Made by a program: the position numbers and the translations under genes. Shown piece by piece: positions 21,804 to 30,181 of a stretch of DNA of 56,930 nt. The notes under the pieces were generated by a model. It saw only the letters and a list, made by a program, of their open reading frames with translations. It did no database searches and had not been told where the DNA came from. The stretch's first letter is position 1. The number at the start of each line of letters is the position of its first letter. The DNA is taken from positions 1 to 56,930 of the forward strand of contig JAACAK010000148.1 of assembly GCA_011774835.1 (NCBI GenBank). Direction: 5' to 3'. Origin of the DNA: Candidatus Kutchimonas denitrificans. Its GTDB lineage: Bacteria > Gemmatimonadota > Gemmatimonadetes > Palauibacterales > KS3-K002.

Positions 21804-23355
21804 GCTCGACCGGCTGCGGAAGGACTTCCCCACGTGGGCGAAGGCGTGCTACACGATCCGCGACAAGCACGGCGACCTCATCAAGCTCGCCCCGAACGAG
21901 GCACAGCGGCGCATCCTCGCCACCGAGCGGGCGCAGATGCAGAACAACGGCAAATGCCGGCTCTACATCCTCAAGGCGCGGCAGGGCGGCGTCACGACGT
22001 ATGAGCAGGCCAGGAACCTGCACACGATCTGGGCGAACCCCGGCGCGGCGGTGATGACGCTGGCCCACACCCGAGAGGACACCGACAAGATCTTCCGCAT
22101 CACACAGCGGGCGGTCAACAACTTCCCGCAGGCGCTGTTGCCGACGCTCGGCGGGCGCCAGACGCGCGAGATCGGGTTCCCGGGCATGGACTCGACGTTC
22201 TGGACCGCGACGGCCGGCGCGAAGCGCGTGGGCCGTTCGGTGACGCTCAGTAGGCTGCATGGCTCGGAGTTCGCGTTCTGGGACGAGCCAACCGATACGC
22301 TCAACCAGCTATCGCCGGCGCTGGAGAAGCCCAATACGTCGATCGTGCTGGAGACGACGGCCTCCGCGCACGGCTCAACCGCCCACGAGTTCTGGGAGAA
22401 GGCCGAGAGCGGTGAGAGCGGCTACGAGGCGCTGTTCCTGCCGTGGTGGATCTGCGACCACGAACTCTACCGCAGCCCGCTGGAGCACGAGGACGAGATC
22501 AGCACGCTCAGCGAGGAAGAGCAGATCCTTGTCGACAACCACGGGCTCGACCTGGAGCAGATCAAGTGGCGGCGCGAGAAGATCGCCGAGAAGGGCAGAG
22601 CCGAGTTCCTACAGGAATACGCCGAGGACCCCGAAAGCTGCTGGCTCACGGCCGGCGATCTGTTCTTCGACGGCAACGTGCTCAAGTATCTGCAAGAGAG
22701 CGCACCCGAGCCGAAGCGCCGCGAGCCGGTGCATCTCAAGGGCTGGAACGGCATGATCCTGGTGTATGGTGAGCAGGTGGGGTTCGACTGGGAGAAAGAG
22801 CGCGTCGTGATCGGCGTGGACGTGGCTGAGGGCGGCGGCGGCGACCGCTCGGCGTGGGTCGCTCGATCGTTTCCGTCGTGGGAGTTGCTGGAGACGTTCG
22901 CGGATTCGTCGATCACGCCGAAGCAACTCGCCGAGATCCTGAACGCACGCGGTCGCAAGCACGACAATGCGTTGCTGGTGATCGAGAAGAACGGCCACGG
23001 AATCACGGTGCTAAGGGAGCTAAGAGACGAGCACCGCTACCCGCTCGCCAAGCTCTACCATCGCACGCAGGTGGACCGCGCCGCGAACAAACAGACGCTC
23101 GCGATGGGCTGGACGACGACGGCGCAGTCCAAGCCACTGATGCTCGACGCCGGACGCGAACTCATCACCTCGGCCAAGAACGGCGAGGTCGCACCGCCCG
23201 GCATCGACGCGATCCGCGACGCCTTCAACACGGTGCGCGACAAGAACGGAAAGGTGGACCTCAACGGACGTGACATGCTGGTCGCCGAGATGCTCGCATG
23301 GCTCGGCCGCGACTACGCGGTCGGCGGCTACAAGAGCTTCACGGCGCCGGTCTAG
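21778..23355 (+). CDS. terL: Terminase large subunit
   Basis: ATP-driven DNA packaging motor with nuclease. Walker A-like LKARQGGVTT at 65-74, Walker B SEFAFWDE at 163-170, coupling motif IVLETTASA soon after. C-terminal RNase-H-like nuclease: VIGVDVAEGGGGDRSAW (first Asp), LLVIEKNGHGITVL (Glu) and a final acidic site near RDMLVAEMLAW. 525 aa is typical. Sits between small terminase and portal. Confidence 0.93.
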   Translation: MKTATIKGRLDRLRKDFPTWAKACYTIRDKHGDLIKLAPNEAQRRILATERAQMQNNGKCRLYILKARQGGVTTYEQARNLHTIWANPGAAVMTLAHTREDTDKIFRITQRAVNNFPQALLPTLGGRQTREIGFPGMDSTFWTATAGAKRVGRSVTLSRLHGSEFAFWDEPTDTLNQLSPALEKPNTSIVLETTASAHGSTAHEFWEKAESGESGYEALFLPWWICDHELYRSPLEHEDEISTLSEEEQILVDNHGLDLEQIKWRREKIAEKGRAEFLQEYAEDPESCWLTAGDLFFDGNVLKYLQESAPEPKRREPVHLKGWNGMILVYGEQVGFDWEKERVVIGVDVAEGGGGDRSAWVARSFPSWELLETFADSSITPKQLAEILNARGRKHDNALLVIEKNGHGITVLRELRDEHRYPLAKLYHRTQVDRAANKQTLAMGWTTTAQSKPLMLDAGRELITSAKNGEVAPPGIDAIRDAFNTVRDKNGKVDLNGRDMLVAEMLAWLGRDYAVGGYKSFTAPV

Positions 23356-23363
23356 GAGAACAC

Positions 23364-25001
23364 ATGCCCCACGACAGCTTCGATCAAGACGAACTCGGCG
23401 ACGGCTCGGCGAAGGACTTCATGAGCCCCGTCGGTGACGACGGCTTCGACCCGAGAAACGAGCACCCAGATTACGCGAAGCACAAGGAAGCTTGGGAGAC
23501 GACGCGCGACGTCTATCTCGGTGCCGAAGGCGTGCTGCCGAGCGTCGAGAAATACGTGCCGCGCAGGAGCATCGGCGAGGCCGAAGAAAGCTACGATGAG
23601 CGCAAGGCGCTCGTGCATGTCTCGGGGCTACTCGGCTCGGTGATCGACGCGCTGGTCGGGCTGTGGGCGCGTAAGCCGCCGGAGGAGGACGAATGGGGTT
23701 CGCTAGGCGAGCGCGGCGAGGACGGCGAGCTCAACCCGGACTCCGTGGCGCAGATGATCGTCGAGGACGCCGACCGGTCGCGCACGACGTGGGACAACCA
23801 CCGCAGGGCGCGCGCGACGTGGACGCTCGTCTACCGCAAGGTCTTTACCTACATCGATACCAACAAGCCGCCCCAGGACCCGGACGCGGACGAGGATATG
23901 GACCGAGAGGAGGCGCGGCAGGCCAACATCCGGCCGTTCGTCACGCTCGTCTCTCCGCTCGACGTGATCGACTGGATCGAGAAGGACGGCCGCAAGGTCG
24001 AGGTCGTGATCCGCGAGGAGGCCGACAACCGCGATTCGCTGGACGACGGCTCGGCGGATGTCGAGGAGCGCTTCCTGCGGCTGCGCCTGAACGGCTGGGA
24101 GCGCTTCCGCGTCGTCAAGGAAGGCGAGAACGTGCGCGTGGAGCGCATCGGCGGCAACAGCTACGCCTACGAGGACTCGGATGGCACCCCCCGCCTGCCA
24201 CTCGTCGAGGCGACGCTACCGCTGCCGCGCTACATCTCCTACAACCTCGCGCGCATCGTGCTGGCGATCATCAACCACGACAGCCACCTCGATTCACTCG
24301 ACCGGGCAGGTGCCCTCGCACAGTTTCTCGCCGTGCAGGGCGACTCTGAAGAGATCAAGAAAGAAATCAAGCTTGGGGACAAGGTGCTGCCCTATCCGCC
24401 CGGCGTCGAGCCGCCGTCCTTCATCGCCTACCTGATGGACGCCGCCGGGCCGCTGGAGAAGCGCATCGAGACGCTGGTCGCGCAATTCTGGAACGCCGCG
24501 ATGTGGGAGTTCAGCGACCGCCCGAAGGAGCGCACCGCGACCGAGGTCACGCAGGAATGGGCGGCCGGTGTCGGCGCGTTCCTGACGCAACTTGCCGGCG
24601 CGATGGAAGAGGCCGAGAACGAAGAGAAGATGCTACTTGCTCAGGCCGACAACCCCGACGTGTCGACCTCCGAGGTCGGCACCACGAAGTTCGCCAGGGA
24701 ATACAAGATCCAGGACGTGATCGCCGAGCTCACGCGGCTCAAGGAACTCGTGTTCGGGATCGGCGACCGGCTGCCGATGAGCGCGGCGCTCAAGGCCGCC
24801 GTCGGCGAATACTTCCTCACACGCCTCGACGAACAGGCCGGCATCCTACAAGCCGTCGACGAGGACACCGACGTGGGCGAGGAGATCCGTGCCGCGACCG
24901 AAGAGGCCGAACTACAGGCGAGCCAGCTTTCGGGGCTGCGTGAAGAGGCCGACCGGCAGCCCGGGTTCCCCGAGGAGGACGAGACCGAGGAGGCGGCGTG
25001 A
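23364..25001 (+). CDS. Portal protein
   Basis: Forms the dodecameric vertex through which DNA enters. 545 aa, directly after terL and before the MuF protein; acidic N-terminus (DSFDQDELGDGSAKDF), a stem/wing region with YISYNLARIVLAIINHDSHLD and a C-terminal helical crown (VIAELTRLKELVFGIGDR). The pattern resembles the DUF4055-type portal group. ATG at 23364 follows TAGGAGAACAC; the upstream in-frame ATG lies inside terL. Confidence 0.82.
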   Translation: MPHDSFDQDELGDGSAKDFMSPVGDDGFDPRNEHPDYAKHKEAWETTRDVYLGAEGVLPSVEKYVPRRSIGEAEESYDERKALVHVSGLLGSVIDALVGLWARKPPEEDEWGSLGERGEDGELNPDSVAQMIVEDADRSRTTWDNHRRARATWTLVYRKVFTYIDTNKPPQDPDADEDMDREEARQANIRPFVTLVSPLDVIDWIEKDGRKVEVVIREEADNRDSLDDGSADVEERFLRLRLNGWERFRVVKEGENVRVERIGGNSYAYEDSDGTPRLPLVEATLPLPRYISYNLARIVLAIINHDSHLDSLDRAGALAQFLAVQGDSEEIKKEIKLGDKVLPYPPGVEPPSFIAYLMDAAGPLEKRIETLVAQFWNAAMWEFSDRPKERTATEVTQEWAAGVGAFLTQLAGAMEEAENEEKMLLAQADNPDVSTSEVGTTKFAREYKIQDVIAELTRLKELVFGIGDRLPMSAALKAAVGEYFLTRLDEQAGILQAVDEDTDVGEEIRAATEEAELQASQLSGLREEADRQPGFPEEDETEEAA

Positions 25002-25213
25002 CGCCCGAAGCCGGAAAGCGACGTGACGAGCCGGAGCCGTATTGCCATACTTGCGGAGGCTACCATACGGACAGGGACCGGCATCTGTGTCCGGACCAGC
25101 CGCCCGAGGGCACGTATGAGGAAGGCTACGCACACGGCTTTGAGGACGCACTGAAGCACTTCGTCGGGCTGTACATGGGCGCGTCCGGGATCAAGGGCAT
25201 GCGGGCGGCCTGA
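24998..25213 (+). CDS. Small zinc-binding protein between portal and MuF (71 aa)
   Basis: CHTCGGYHTDRDRHLC (16-31) forms a Cys/His zinc site; the C-terminal part is a helix (EGYAHGFEDALKHFVGLYMG). GTG start overlaps the portal stop by four; its stop overlaps the MuF ATG by one base. Function unknown. Confidence 0.6.
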   Translation: MTPEAGKRRDEPEPYCHTCGGYHTDRDRHLCPDQPPEGTYEEGYAHGFEDALKHFVGLYMGASGIKGMRAA

Positions 25214-27204
25214 TGCCGTTCGACCCGGGCGCCTATACCCGACGCATCCTCGCCGCCCGCCGGCTACATCTGGCTTTGGATGCGAGGGCTCTGCGCGAAC
25301 TCAGGCGGCTGCTCACGGAGCACGCAAACGAACTCGCACGCAGGATCGCAAACCTGCCGGCCGGAGATGCACGGACCAGGACGATAGCGGCCCGGCGCAT
25401 CACCGAGGACCTGTACGCGCGACTCGCCCGAGACCTGGAGCGGCTGACGGAGGACGGCGTCCGGCTACAGTTCACGACGATCAAGCGCGAGATGGACCGT
25501 GCGACCGTCGAGGCGATCCGTGCGGCGGAGCAGAGTGTATCGGCGGTGTTCCAACCGCGCCCGCCGGCACAATCGGCGGCGGCGTATCTGGCACGGGGCG
25601 ATACCGCCGAGGTGTTCCGCACGCTGGACGCGGCCGTGGACGGCGCGGCAGCGGGCACCGACGAACTCATTGCCGAAGCGCTCGCAAGGGGATGGAGCCC
25701 GGAACGGCTGGCGCGCCGCATCCGGCCCTATGTGCTCGGCCAGACGCAATTCTCGGCCGAAGAGTTGCGTGACCTCAGGCGCGTGCCGATGGAACGTAGA
25801 GAGGCGTCGAGGCAGCTACAGTTCAACGCCCGGCGCATTGCGATCACCGAGATGGGCAACGCGGTCCACGAGGCGCAGATACAGAACATGATCGAGGCGC
25901 CGATGGTCGAGGCGTGGCGTTGGCGGCTGAGCCCCGTGAGAGGCACGCAGCAGGGCAAGCCCGACGTGTGCGATATCCTGGCCAGCTTCGACGCCTACGG
26001 GATCGGTGGCGGGCTATATCCGGTCCGCAAAGTGCCGCGCCGGCCGCACCCATTTGACCGCTCTGTCGCAGCATGGACACCCGTCTTAACGCGCAGTGGA
26101 TGGAAGAGTGTCAACAATATTTGTGAAGGCGAACAGGTGATGACGCACAAAGGTAGATGGCGTTCGGTGAAGCGAAGTATCCACGGGCGCAGAACTGGCG
26201 ATTGGGTGAAGCTACGAACCACCAGCGGCCAAGAGCTTTACATCACGACCGATCATCCAGTTCTCACGTCAGGCGGCAAATGGCTCTTCGTAGGCGACCT
26301 GTCGCCCGGTGATCTTGTTGTATGCCTCGATGGTTTCCTCAACGATGATGTCAAGGAACTTACGCGATCGCCGCTTCGTCTTGGTGATGTTGCCACGGTC
26401 GACTACCACCAGCGTCCAGCCCTCGCGATCCAGCTTCTCGGCCTTCCTGCGGTCTTGGTCGATCTTTTTCGCCGAACTATGCCACCCACCGTGGATTTCT
26501 ATGGCGAGCTTGGCCTCGGGGATGGCGACGTCGATGTTGAATCGGCCGATGGGCCACAGAGTTTCGGCGGGTATGCCAAGGCTGTGAAGCTTCATTCGGA
26601 CTGCGCGCTCGTAGACGGAAAGCTGGGATTGGTTCTCGTAGACCGTCTGTGCGCTTTTTTCCAGTACCTCTTCGGGGACATCGCGCCCAGTGAAAAACTC
26701 GCGAGCATGTTGCGCAGCGCGTTCGCGTTCTTTCGGAAGACGCTCGTACCGAAGACGGTTCGCCTCACTCTGGCCACGGGGCTCAATGTCCATTTCGAGC
26801 AGGCGGTTACGGATCGTCCATCTATTCACCCCCAACCGTTGAGCTACAACGTATTCGGGCAGCAGTTCGTCGACATAGAGCCGCCGAATTTCGTCGAGGT
26901 CGAGATCGAGTCGCTTACCCATGTTCCTCTGACCTTGCGGCGGTACTGTTTGACCGTTGTTGAAGATAACAGTTTCGTGGCCGCCGGAGTAGTTGTCCAC
27001 AACTGCTGGGGCCAGAGCGAGACGCGACCCGTGGAGCGCTGGCAGGACCCGAAGCCGGAGCCTGGGATCGAACGGCTGCCGACGATCGCGGCGGTAAGAG
27101 ACTTGTTCAACCCGGACCAGACGCAAAACCATATCGAGCGCCAGACGTTGCTCGCACGGCGCGTCATCCGAGAGGCGTCGGCGAGCGCGGACGCTGCGGC
27201 ATAG
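25213..27204 (+). CDS. MuF-type head morphogenesis protein interrupted by an intein
   Basis: Phage Mu gpF-like head protein. Extein N-part (1-283) is helical with RRIAITEMGNAVHEAQ and the conserved W-x2-S-x9-PDVC segment (Cys253) ending PRRPHPFDR; the C-extein starts at Cys598 (CWGQSE) and restores the conserved HP-x-C core. Between them lies a 314-residue intein (284-597) that starts with Ser1 and ends VVVHN before Cys+1. The spliced product would have 349 residues, normal for the family. The whole 663-codon frame is open. The splice site sits in the best-conserved spot of the host protein, as usual for inteins. Confidence 0.85.
   Translation: MPFDPGAYTRRILAARRLHLALDARALRELRRLLTEHANELARRIANLPAGDARTRTIAARRITEDLYARLARDLERLTEDGVRLQFTTIKREMDRATVEAIRAAEQSVSAVFQPRPPAQSAAAYLARGDTAEVFRTLDAAVDGAAAGTDELIAEALARGWSPERLARRIRPYVLGQTQFSAEELRDLRRVPMERREASRQLQFNARRIAITEMGNAVHEAQIQNMIEAPMVEAWRWRLSPVRGTQQGKPDVCDILASFDAYGIGGGLYPVRKVPRRPHPFDRSVAAWTPVLTRSGWKSVNNICEGEQVMTHKGRWRSVKRSIHGRRTGDWVKLRTTSGQELYITTDHPVLTSGGKWLFVGDLSPGDLVVCLDGFLNDDVKELTRSPLRLGDVATVDYHQRPALAIQLLGLPAVLVDLFRRTMPPTVDFYGELGLGDGDVDVESADGPQSFGGYAKAVKLHSDCALVDGKLGLVLVDRLCAFFQYLFGDIAPSEKLASMLRSAFAFFRKTLVPKTVRLTLATGLNVHFEQAVTDRPSIHPQPLSYNVFGQQFVDIEPPNFVEVEIESLTHVPLTLRRYCLTVVEDNSFVAAGVVVHNCWGQSETRPVERWQDPKPEPGIERLPTIAAVRDLFNPDQTQNHIERQTLLARRVIREASASADAAA
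26062..27003 (+). mobile_element. Intein in MuF protein (314 aa)
   Basis: Splicing blocks are visible in the sense frame: block A SVAAWTPVLTRSGWKSV, GEQVMTHKG, block B GQELYITTDHPVLT (TxxH), LSPGDLV; block F LTVVEDNSFVAAG and block G VVVHN before Cys+1. Between blocks B and F the sense frame shows no LAGLIDADG or HNH signature. Instead the opposite strand carries a 217-codon endonuclease gene (26269-26922) that fills exactly this gap. Ser at position 1 is less common than Cys but functional in known inteins. Confidence 0.88.
26269..26922 (-). CDS. Antisense Vsr/DUF559-like homing endonuclease inside the intein (217 aa)
   Basis: Residues 11-45 form an HTH (EIRRLYVDELLPEYVVAQRL, then NRWTIRNRLLEM) of the kind joined to phage homing nucleases, followed by QSEANRLR. 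The catalytic part is PD-(D/E)XK/Vsr-like: YERAVRMKLHSLGI, FNIDVAIPEAKLAIEIHGGWH (Asp131, Glu142, His148) and RRKAEKLDREGWTLVVVDRG, the DUF559 hallmark. ATG at 26922 has AGAGG upstream; the frame is open further upstream to 27132 but that part is a shadow of the extein. Codons are exactly aligned with sense codons. Confidence 0.85.
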   Translation of the reverse strand: MGKRLDLDLDEIRRLYVDELLPEYVVAQRLGVNRWTIRNRLLEMDIEPRGQSEANRLRYERLPKERERAAQHAREFFTGRDVPEEVLEKSAQTVYENQSQLSVYERAVRMKLHSLGIPAETLWPIGRFNIDVAIPEAKLAIEIHGGWHSSAKKIDQDRRKAEKLDREGWTLVVVDRGNITKTKRRSRKFLDIIVEETIEAYNKITGRQVAYEEPFAA

Positions 27205-27216
27205 GGGGAAGAGAAG

Positions 27217-27402
27217 ATGGGTGGGTATCTTGCATTGGCTCTATTGGTGTTTCTGTTGCTTCTGCCGCCGCTCGGGATGGTGCACGAATCACTCAAGGGC
27301 GTGGATGACGATCTGCGCCGCATCGGATGGTTGATGGTGTTCTGCACTCTTTCGGTGGTCGCCGCACTGGGCGGTATCCTCGTAGTGCTTATCCGTTTTT
27401 AA
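27217..27402 (+). CDS. Two-span small membrane protein (61 aa)
   Basis: Hydrophobic spans at 4-22 (YLALALLVFLLLLPPLGMV) and 39-60 (LMVFCTLSVVAALGGILVVLI) with a charged loop between. ATG follows GGGGGAAGAGAAG. Located between head genes; function unknown. Confidence 0.65.
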   Translation: MGGYLALALLVFLLLLPPLGMVHESLKGVDDDLRRIGWLMVFCTLSVVAALGGILVVLIRF

Positions 27403-27582
27403 GTGCAGGAGAAAGAGCTTGAGCGTGAACCGATCGGGCAATGCGACGAATGCGGTGCGTGGAGTTTTCGGGTGACCGTATTGAGGATGCAGGTGCGTCC
27501 CGGCATGGGCGCGACGCTGCGCCGTATCGAGCGCATCGAGTTCGAGTGCGACCACAGGGGGAGCCGCGCCGGTGAGCGATAA
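27403..27582 (+). CDS. Small zinc-site protein (59 aa)
   Basis: GTG at 27403 immediately after the upstream stop; Cys14-x2-Cys17 (QCDECG) and Cys49-x-His51 could bind zinc. Stop overlaps the next GTG (27572). Beta-rich middle (SFRVTVLRMQV). No family known. Confidence 0.5.
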   Translation: MQEKELEREPIGQCDECGAWSFRVTVLRMQVRPGMGATLRRIERIEFECDHRGSRAGER

Positions 27583-27871
27583 CCCGCTCTACTACGTGAA
27601 GTGCCCGAGGTGCAGGGACAGTCTCGGGCCGCCATTCAACCGTCTCGGAGGGCCGCAGTATTATGAGCACCGCTGCGGTGACGGCCACCGGCCGCGCATG
27701 GCCCGGTTTCTCGTCGCGGCCAGCGGTACGGGGTACGTATCGTATGAGCTAGACAAGGGCGAGCGCGCCGAGGCGGTCTATGTGCGTATGATCGACTATT
27801 GGGAGCGTGAGATCCGCGAGACGATACCCTTGACCCGAAACGGTGCAAGCGGCAAATTAGATGTAGCGTAA
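27572..27871 (+). CDS. Zinc-binding hypothetical protein (99 aa)
   Basis: YYVKCPRCRDSLG (8-20) and HRCGDGH (33-39) form a zinc ribbon; the rest is a small alpha/beta domain. GTG start inside the end of the preceding gene. The 3' end overlaps the promoter-like element at 27830. Confidence 0.6.
   Translation: MSDNPLYYVKCPRCRDSLGPPFNRLGGPQYYEHRCGDGHRPRMARFLVAASGTGYVSYELDKGERAEAVYVRMIDYWEREIRETIPLTRNGASGKLDVA
27830..27861 (+). promoter_or_regulatory. Promoter-like TTGACCCGAAAC...AAATTAGA
   Basis: TTGACC (27830-27835), 17 bases, CAAATT, continuing TAGATG. Strongly similar to the element at 13408 (shared GAAAC, AAGCGG, TTAGAT), and with the AAATTAGA octamer shared with 43382. Likely drives the XRE regulator-scaffold-capsid operon. 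Confidence 0.55.
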
Positions 27872-27921
27872 TCCAGCGGGGGCAGGTGCCCCCGGTCTAA
27901 AACATAGAGCACCGCACTAGC

Positions 27922-27955
27922 GCGGCTGAGGCCCTTCTGGGCCCGGCCGCTTTTT
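27922..27955 (+). terminator. Intrinsic-terminator-like hairpin
   Basis: GCGGCT (27922-27927) pairs with GGCCGC (27945-27950; one G-U), with an inner GGCCC/GGGCC stem and TTCT loop, followed by TTTTTCTTT. Lies between the promoter-like element and the next gene. Confidence 0.7.
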
Positions 27956-28016
27956 CTTTGCACCCCAACCGGCTTCCTCTCGCGCCGCCAAGCGAGTGAG
28001 TAGACAGCGGCCAACA

Positions 28017-28095
28017 GGTTGCCGTCTGACCTTCAACCAGACTGTGAGATCATCATGGCCGAGGATGGTTGCCACCTGACCGATAATCAGGTTGC
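28017..28095 (+). promoter_or_regulatory. Operator-like repeats GGTTGCC[GA][TC]CTGACC
   Basis: Copies at 28017-28031 and 28067-28081 differ at two of 15 positions; an inverted half (TCAGGTTGC, 28087-28095) follows the second so that CCTGA/TCAGG form a palindrome with a 7-base centre. Placed 60-140 bases before the XRE regulator gene, so probably its binding sites. Confidence 0.5.
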
Positions 28096-28156
28096 GGAAG
28101 GCATGATTAGACCAGTGCCGGGCAGACGGTCTCTCAGCCACCTGTGAGTATCTGAC

Positions 28157-28381
28157 ATGGCTCAGACACAATTCGGGACATGGCTCGAACGGATGATGGA
28201 AGAAAAGGGCGTGTCCGTCGAAGAACTCGCTCGCGCCGCCGGGATCGATCCCAAGACGGTGCAGAACATCATCAGCGGTAATATCAAACGGCCGCCGGAT
28301 GATAGGCTAGAGGGATTTGCAGAAGCCCTTGGCGTGTCACTAGAAACCGTCAAGAGACAACTGCCGAAGTCGCTCCGTTAA
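28157..28381 (+). CDS. XRE/Cro-type HTH regulator before capsid genes (74 aa)
   Basis: Complete small HTH domain: WLERMMEEKGVSVEELARAAGIDPKTVQNII with the recognition helix IDPKTVQNIISG, and a final helical segment. Size is that of Cro-like single-domain repressors. ATG follows a weak ribosome site. Its place between head genes, behind repeated operator-like sites, is unusual; it may set capsid operon timing or be a moron. Confidence 0.85.
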   Translation: MAQTQFGTWLERMMEEKGVSVEELARAAGIDPKTVQNIISGNIKRPPDDRLEGFAEALGVSLETVKRQLPKSLR

Positions 28382-28393
28382 TCAGGAGCACAC

Positions 28394-29251
28394 ATGAGCG
28401 ACCTGCCCGAGGTCGTCTTTTCACTAGACGACGTACCCGACAGTGCGCGCGGACGCTACATCGAAACCGCGCCAGGAGAATACTGGTTACCCATGCCTGA
28501 GAAAAATGAAGGTGGAGAGGGCTCAGAGAAGCGGTTCAGCGAGGAGCAGGTTCAGGAGTTTGTAACGGACCGGCTCAAACGCGAACGTAAGCGGCTCAAG
28601 AGCGAACTCCGCGACCAAGTCCGGACGGAACTGCTGGTAGACGACGCGTTCCGGCGCGAAGCGCTCGACGAATGGGACATTGATCCTGCGCACGACGGAG
28701 AGGGCGGCAAGCTGGACGACGGCAAGGTACAGGAGCTCCACCAGACTTGGAAAACCGAGCATCTCGACCCGGTGCAGGAACGGGCGGAGACGCTCGAATC
28801 TGAGATCGATTCGCTGCGCGTCAGCCAGCTAGAGTCGGACCTGCTGGCCGAGGCCGGCGGCATCGTCCAGAAAAGCGTTCTCAAACGTCAGGCGAACGGC
28901 AGGACGGCGCTGTTCAACATGATCGGCGGCGAGTTCACCTACGACGAAGAGGACGGCGAGTGGCGCGTGAAGGGCGAGAACGGCGACTACCGGCCGTCTC
29001 CGTCCGGCGACCGTCTCTACATGACGCCCCCGGAGTTCGTGAAGAACGTGTGGGCGACCGACGACGACAACGCGCCGTTCATTCGGGACACGACGCAGGG
29101 CGGTAGCGACTACCAGGGCGGAAGCTCTGGCGGCGGCAAGCGCACATACAGCCGCGACGAGTACAACAAGCTCTGCGCCGACGAAAGGTACTACGCGAAG
29201 CACAGAGACGAACTTCTTGCCGCCGAGCGTGAAGGGCGCGTCAAAGGATAG
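28394..29251 (+). CDS. Scaffolding protein (probable)
   Basis: 285 aa, acidic, directly before the capsid gene. Predicted long charged coiled coil (EEQVQEFVTDRLKRERKRLKSEL; ERAETLESEIDSLRVSQLES) typical of head scaffolds, and a Gly-rich linker near the end (GGSSGGGKR) before a charged C-terminal helix, as in scaffolds that bind the coat with their C-terminus. No protease motif seen. Confidence 0.7.
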   Translation: MSDLPEVVFSLDDVPDSARGRYIETAPGEYWLPMPEKNEGGEGSEKRFSEEQVQEFVTDRLKRERKRLKSELRDQVRTELLVDDAFRREALDEWDIDPAHDGEGGKLDDGKVQELHQTWKTEHLDPVQERAETLESEIDSLRVSQLESDLLAEAGGIVQKSVLKRQANGRTALFNMIGGEFTYDEEDGEWRVKGENGDYRPSPSGDRLYMTPPEFVKNVWATDDDNAPFIRDTTQGGSDYQGGSSGGGKRTYSRDEYNKLCADERYYAKHRDELLAAEREGRVKG

Positions 29252-29285
29252 CGCGACCGTGAGTTCGGCCTGGAGGGAAACCTAG

Positions 29286-30167
29286 ATGGCACTCGTAAGC
29301 GGTCTATCTTACGACGCTTTCAAGCCGGAACTCTGGAGCGCCGAGCTCAACTTCTCGCTCAAGAACGCGCTGGTCGCCGACTCGCTGGTCAACCGCAACT
29401 GGCAGGGCGACATCCAGCAGTTCGGCGACACGGTCCACATTCAGGAGCCCGGAAGCGTCACGTCCCGCGCCTACACGGCGTACTCCGACATCACCTGGGA
29501 ACAGCCCAGCCCGACGGACCGGACGCTGGTGATCGACAACGCCGACTACACGGCGGTCGACGTCGACGACATCGACGAAGCCCAGGCGCGCGTCGATCTG
29601 ATGCAGTCGCACATGCAGGAAGCTGCGTTCAGCCTCGCCGATACCGAGGACGCGTTCATCTTCGAGATGTACACGGACGCGAACTCGGGCGTCTCCTCGG
29701 ATCACGCGAACTCGCTGGCGCTCACCGCCGGCAACGTCTACCAGCGCTTCGTCGAGGCCGCGTTCGTGCTCGACACGCAGGACGTGCCGAAGACGGGCCG
29801 CTGGGCGGCGATCACGCCGGAAGAGACCTCGCTGATCCGTCAGGCCGGGCAGTTCGTGCCGGTCGACGACTCGTCCAACAACCGGGCGGGCGGCGGAACG
29901 TCCGACTCCGCGCGCATCGTGCGTACCGGAGAGGTCGGACAGATCGCGGGCTTCACGGTCTTCGAGTCGAACAACATGACCACGGTTTCCGGGGTCAAGA
30001 AGCTGCTGTTCGGCACGCGGCGCGCCACGACCTTCGCCAACCAGATCACCGAGATGGAGGCGATCCGGCGCGAGTCGCGCTTCGCCGACGGTGTGAAGAG
30101 CCTCAACGTCTACGGCAAGAGCACCCAGCGTGCCGAGGCTCTGGCGCTGCTACACGTCACCGCGTAA
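29286..30167 (+). CDS. Major capsid protein (HK97/P22-coat-like fold, probable)
   Basis: 293 aa. N-terminal WSAELNFSLKNALVADSLVNR and GDTVHIQEPG are like the N-arm/E-loop start of P22 coat-type capsid proteins; ESNNMTTVSGVKKLLFGTRRATTFANQI and MEAIRRESRFADGVKSLNVYG resemble the A-domain/P-domain end. Position after the scaffold and the strong AGGGAAACCTAG-ATG start fit. Followed by a very stable hairpin, consistent with high expression. Confidence 0.85.
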   Translation: MALVSGLSYDAFKPELWSAELNFSLKNALVADSLVNRNWQGDIQQFGDTVHIQEPGSVTSRAYTAYSDITWEQPSPTDRTLVIDNADYTAVDVDDIDEAQARVDLMQSHMQEAAFSLADTEDAFIFEMYTDANSGVSSDHANSLALTAGNVYQRFVEAAFVLDTQDVPKTGRWAAITPEETSLIRQAGQFVPVDDSSNNRAGGGTSDSARIVRTGEVGQIAGFTVFESNNMTTVSGVKKLLFGTRRATTFANQITEMEAIRRESRFADGVKSLNVYGKSTQRAEALALLHVTA

Positions 30168-30181
30168 GCGGTAGCCTGAGC

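Larger units (their letters stand above)
27872..28156 (+). other. Leader region with hairpins and repeats before XRE gene
   Basis: No gene. Contains a GGGGGC/GCCCCC hairpin (27878-27893), the TAGAGCACCGCA element (27905-27916) shared exactly with 43399-43410, an intrinsic-terminator-like hairpin, and operator-like repeats from 28017. Confidence 0.6.

Noticed and set aside
26350-26900. LAGLIDADG or HNH endonuclease in the sense frame of the intein
   Set aside because: No such motif in sense residues 353-570; nuclease motifs are only on the opposite strand.
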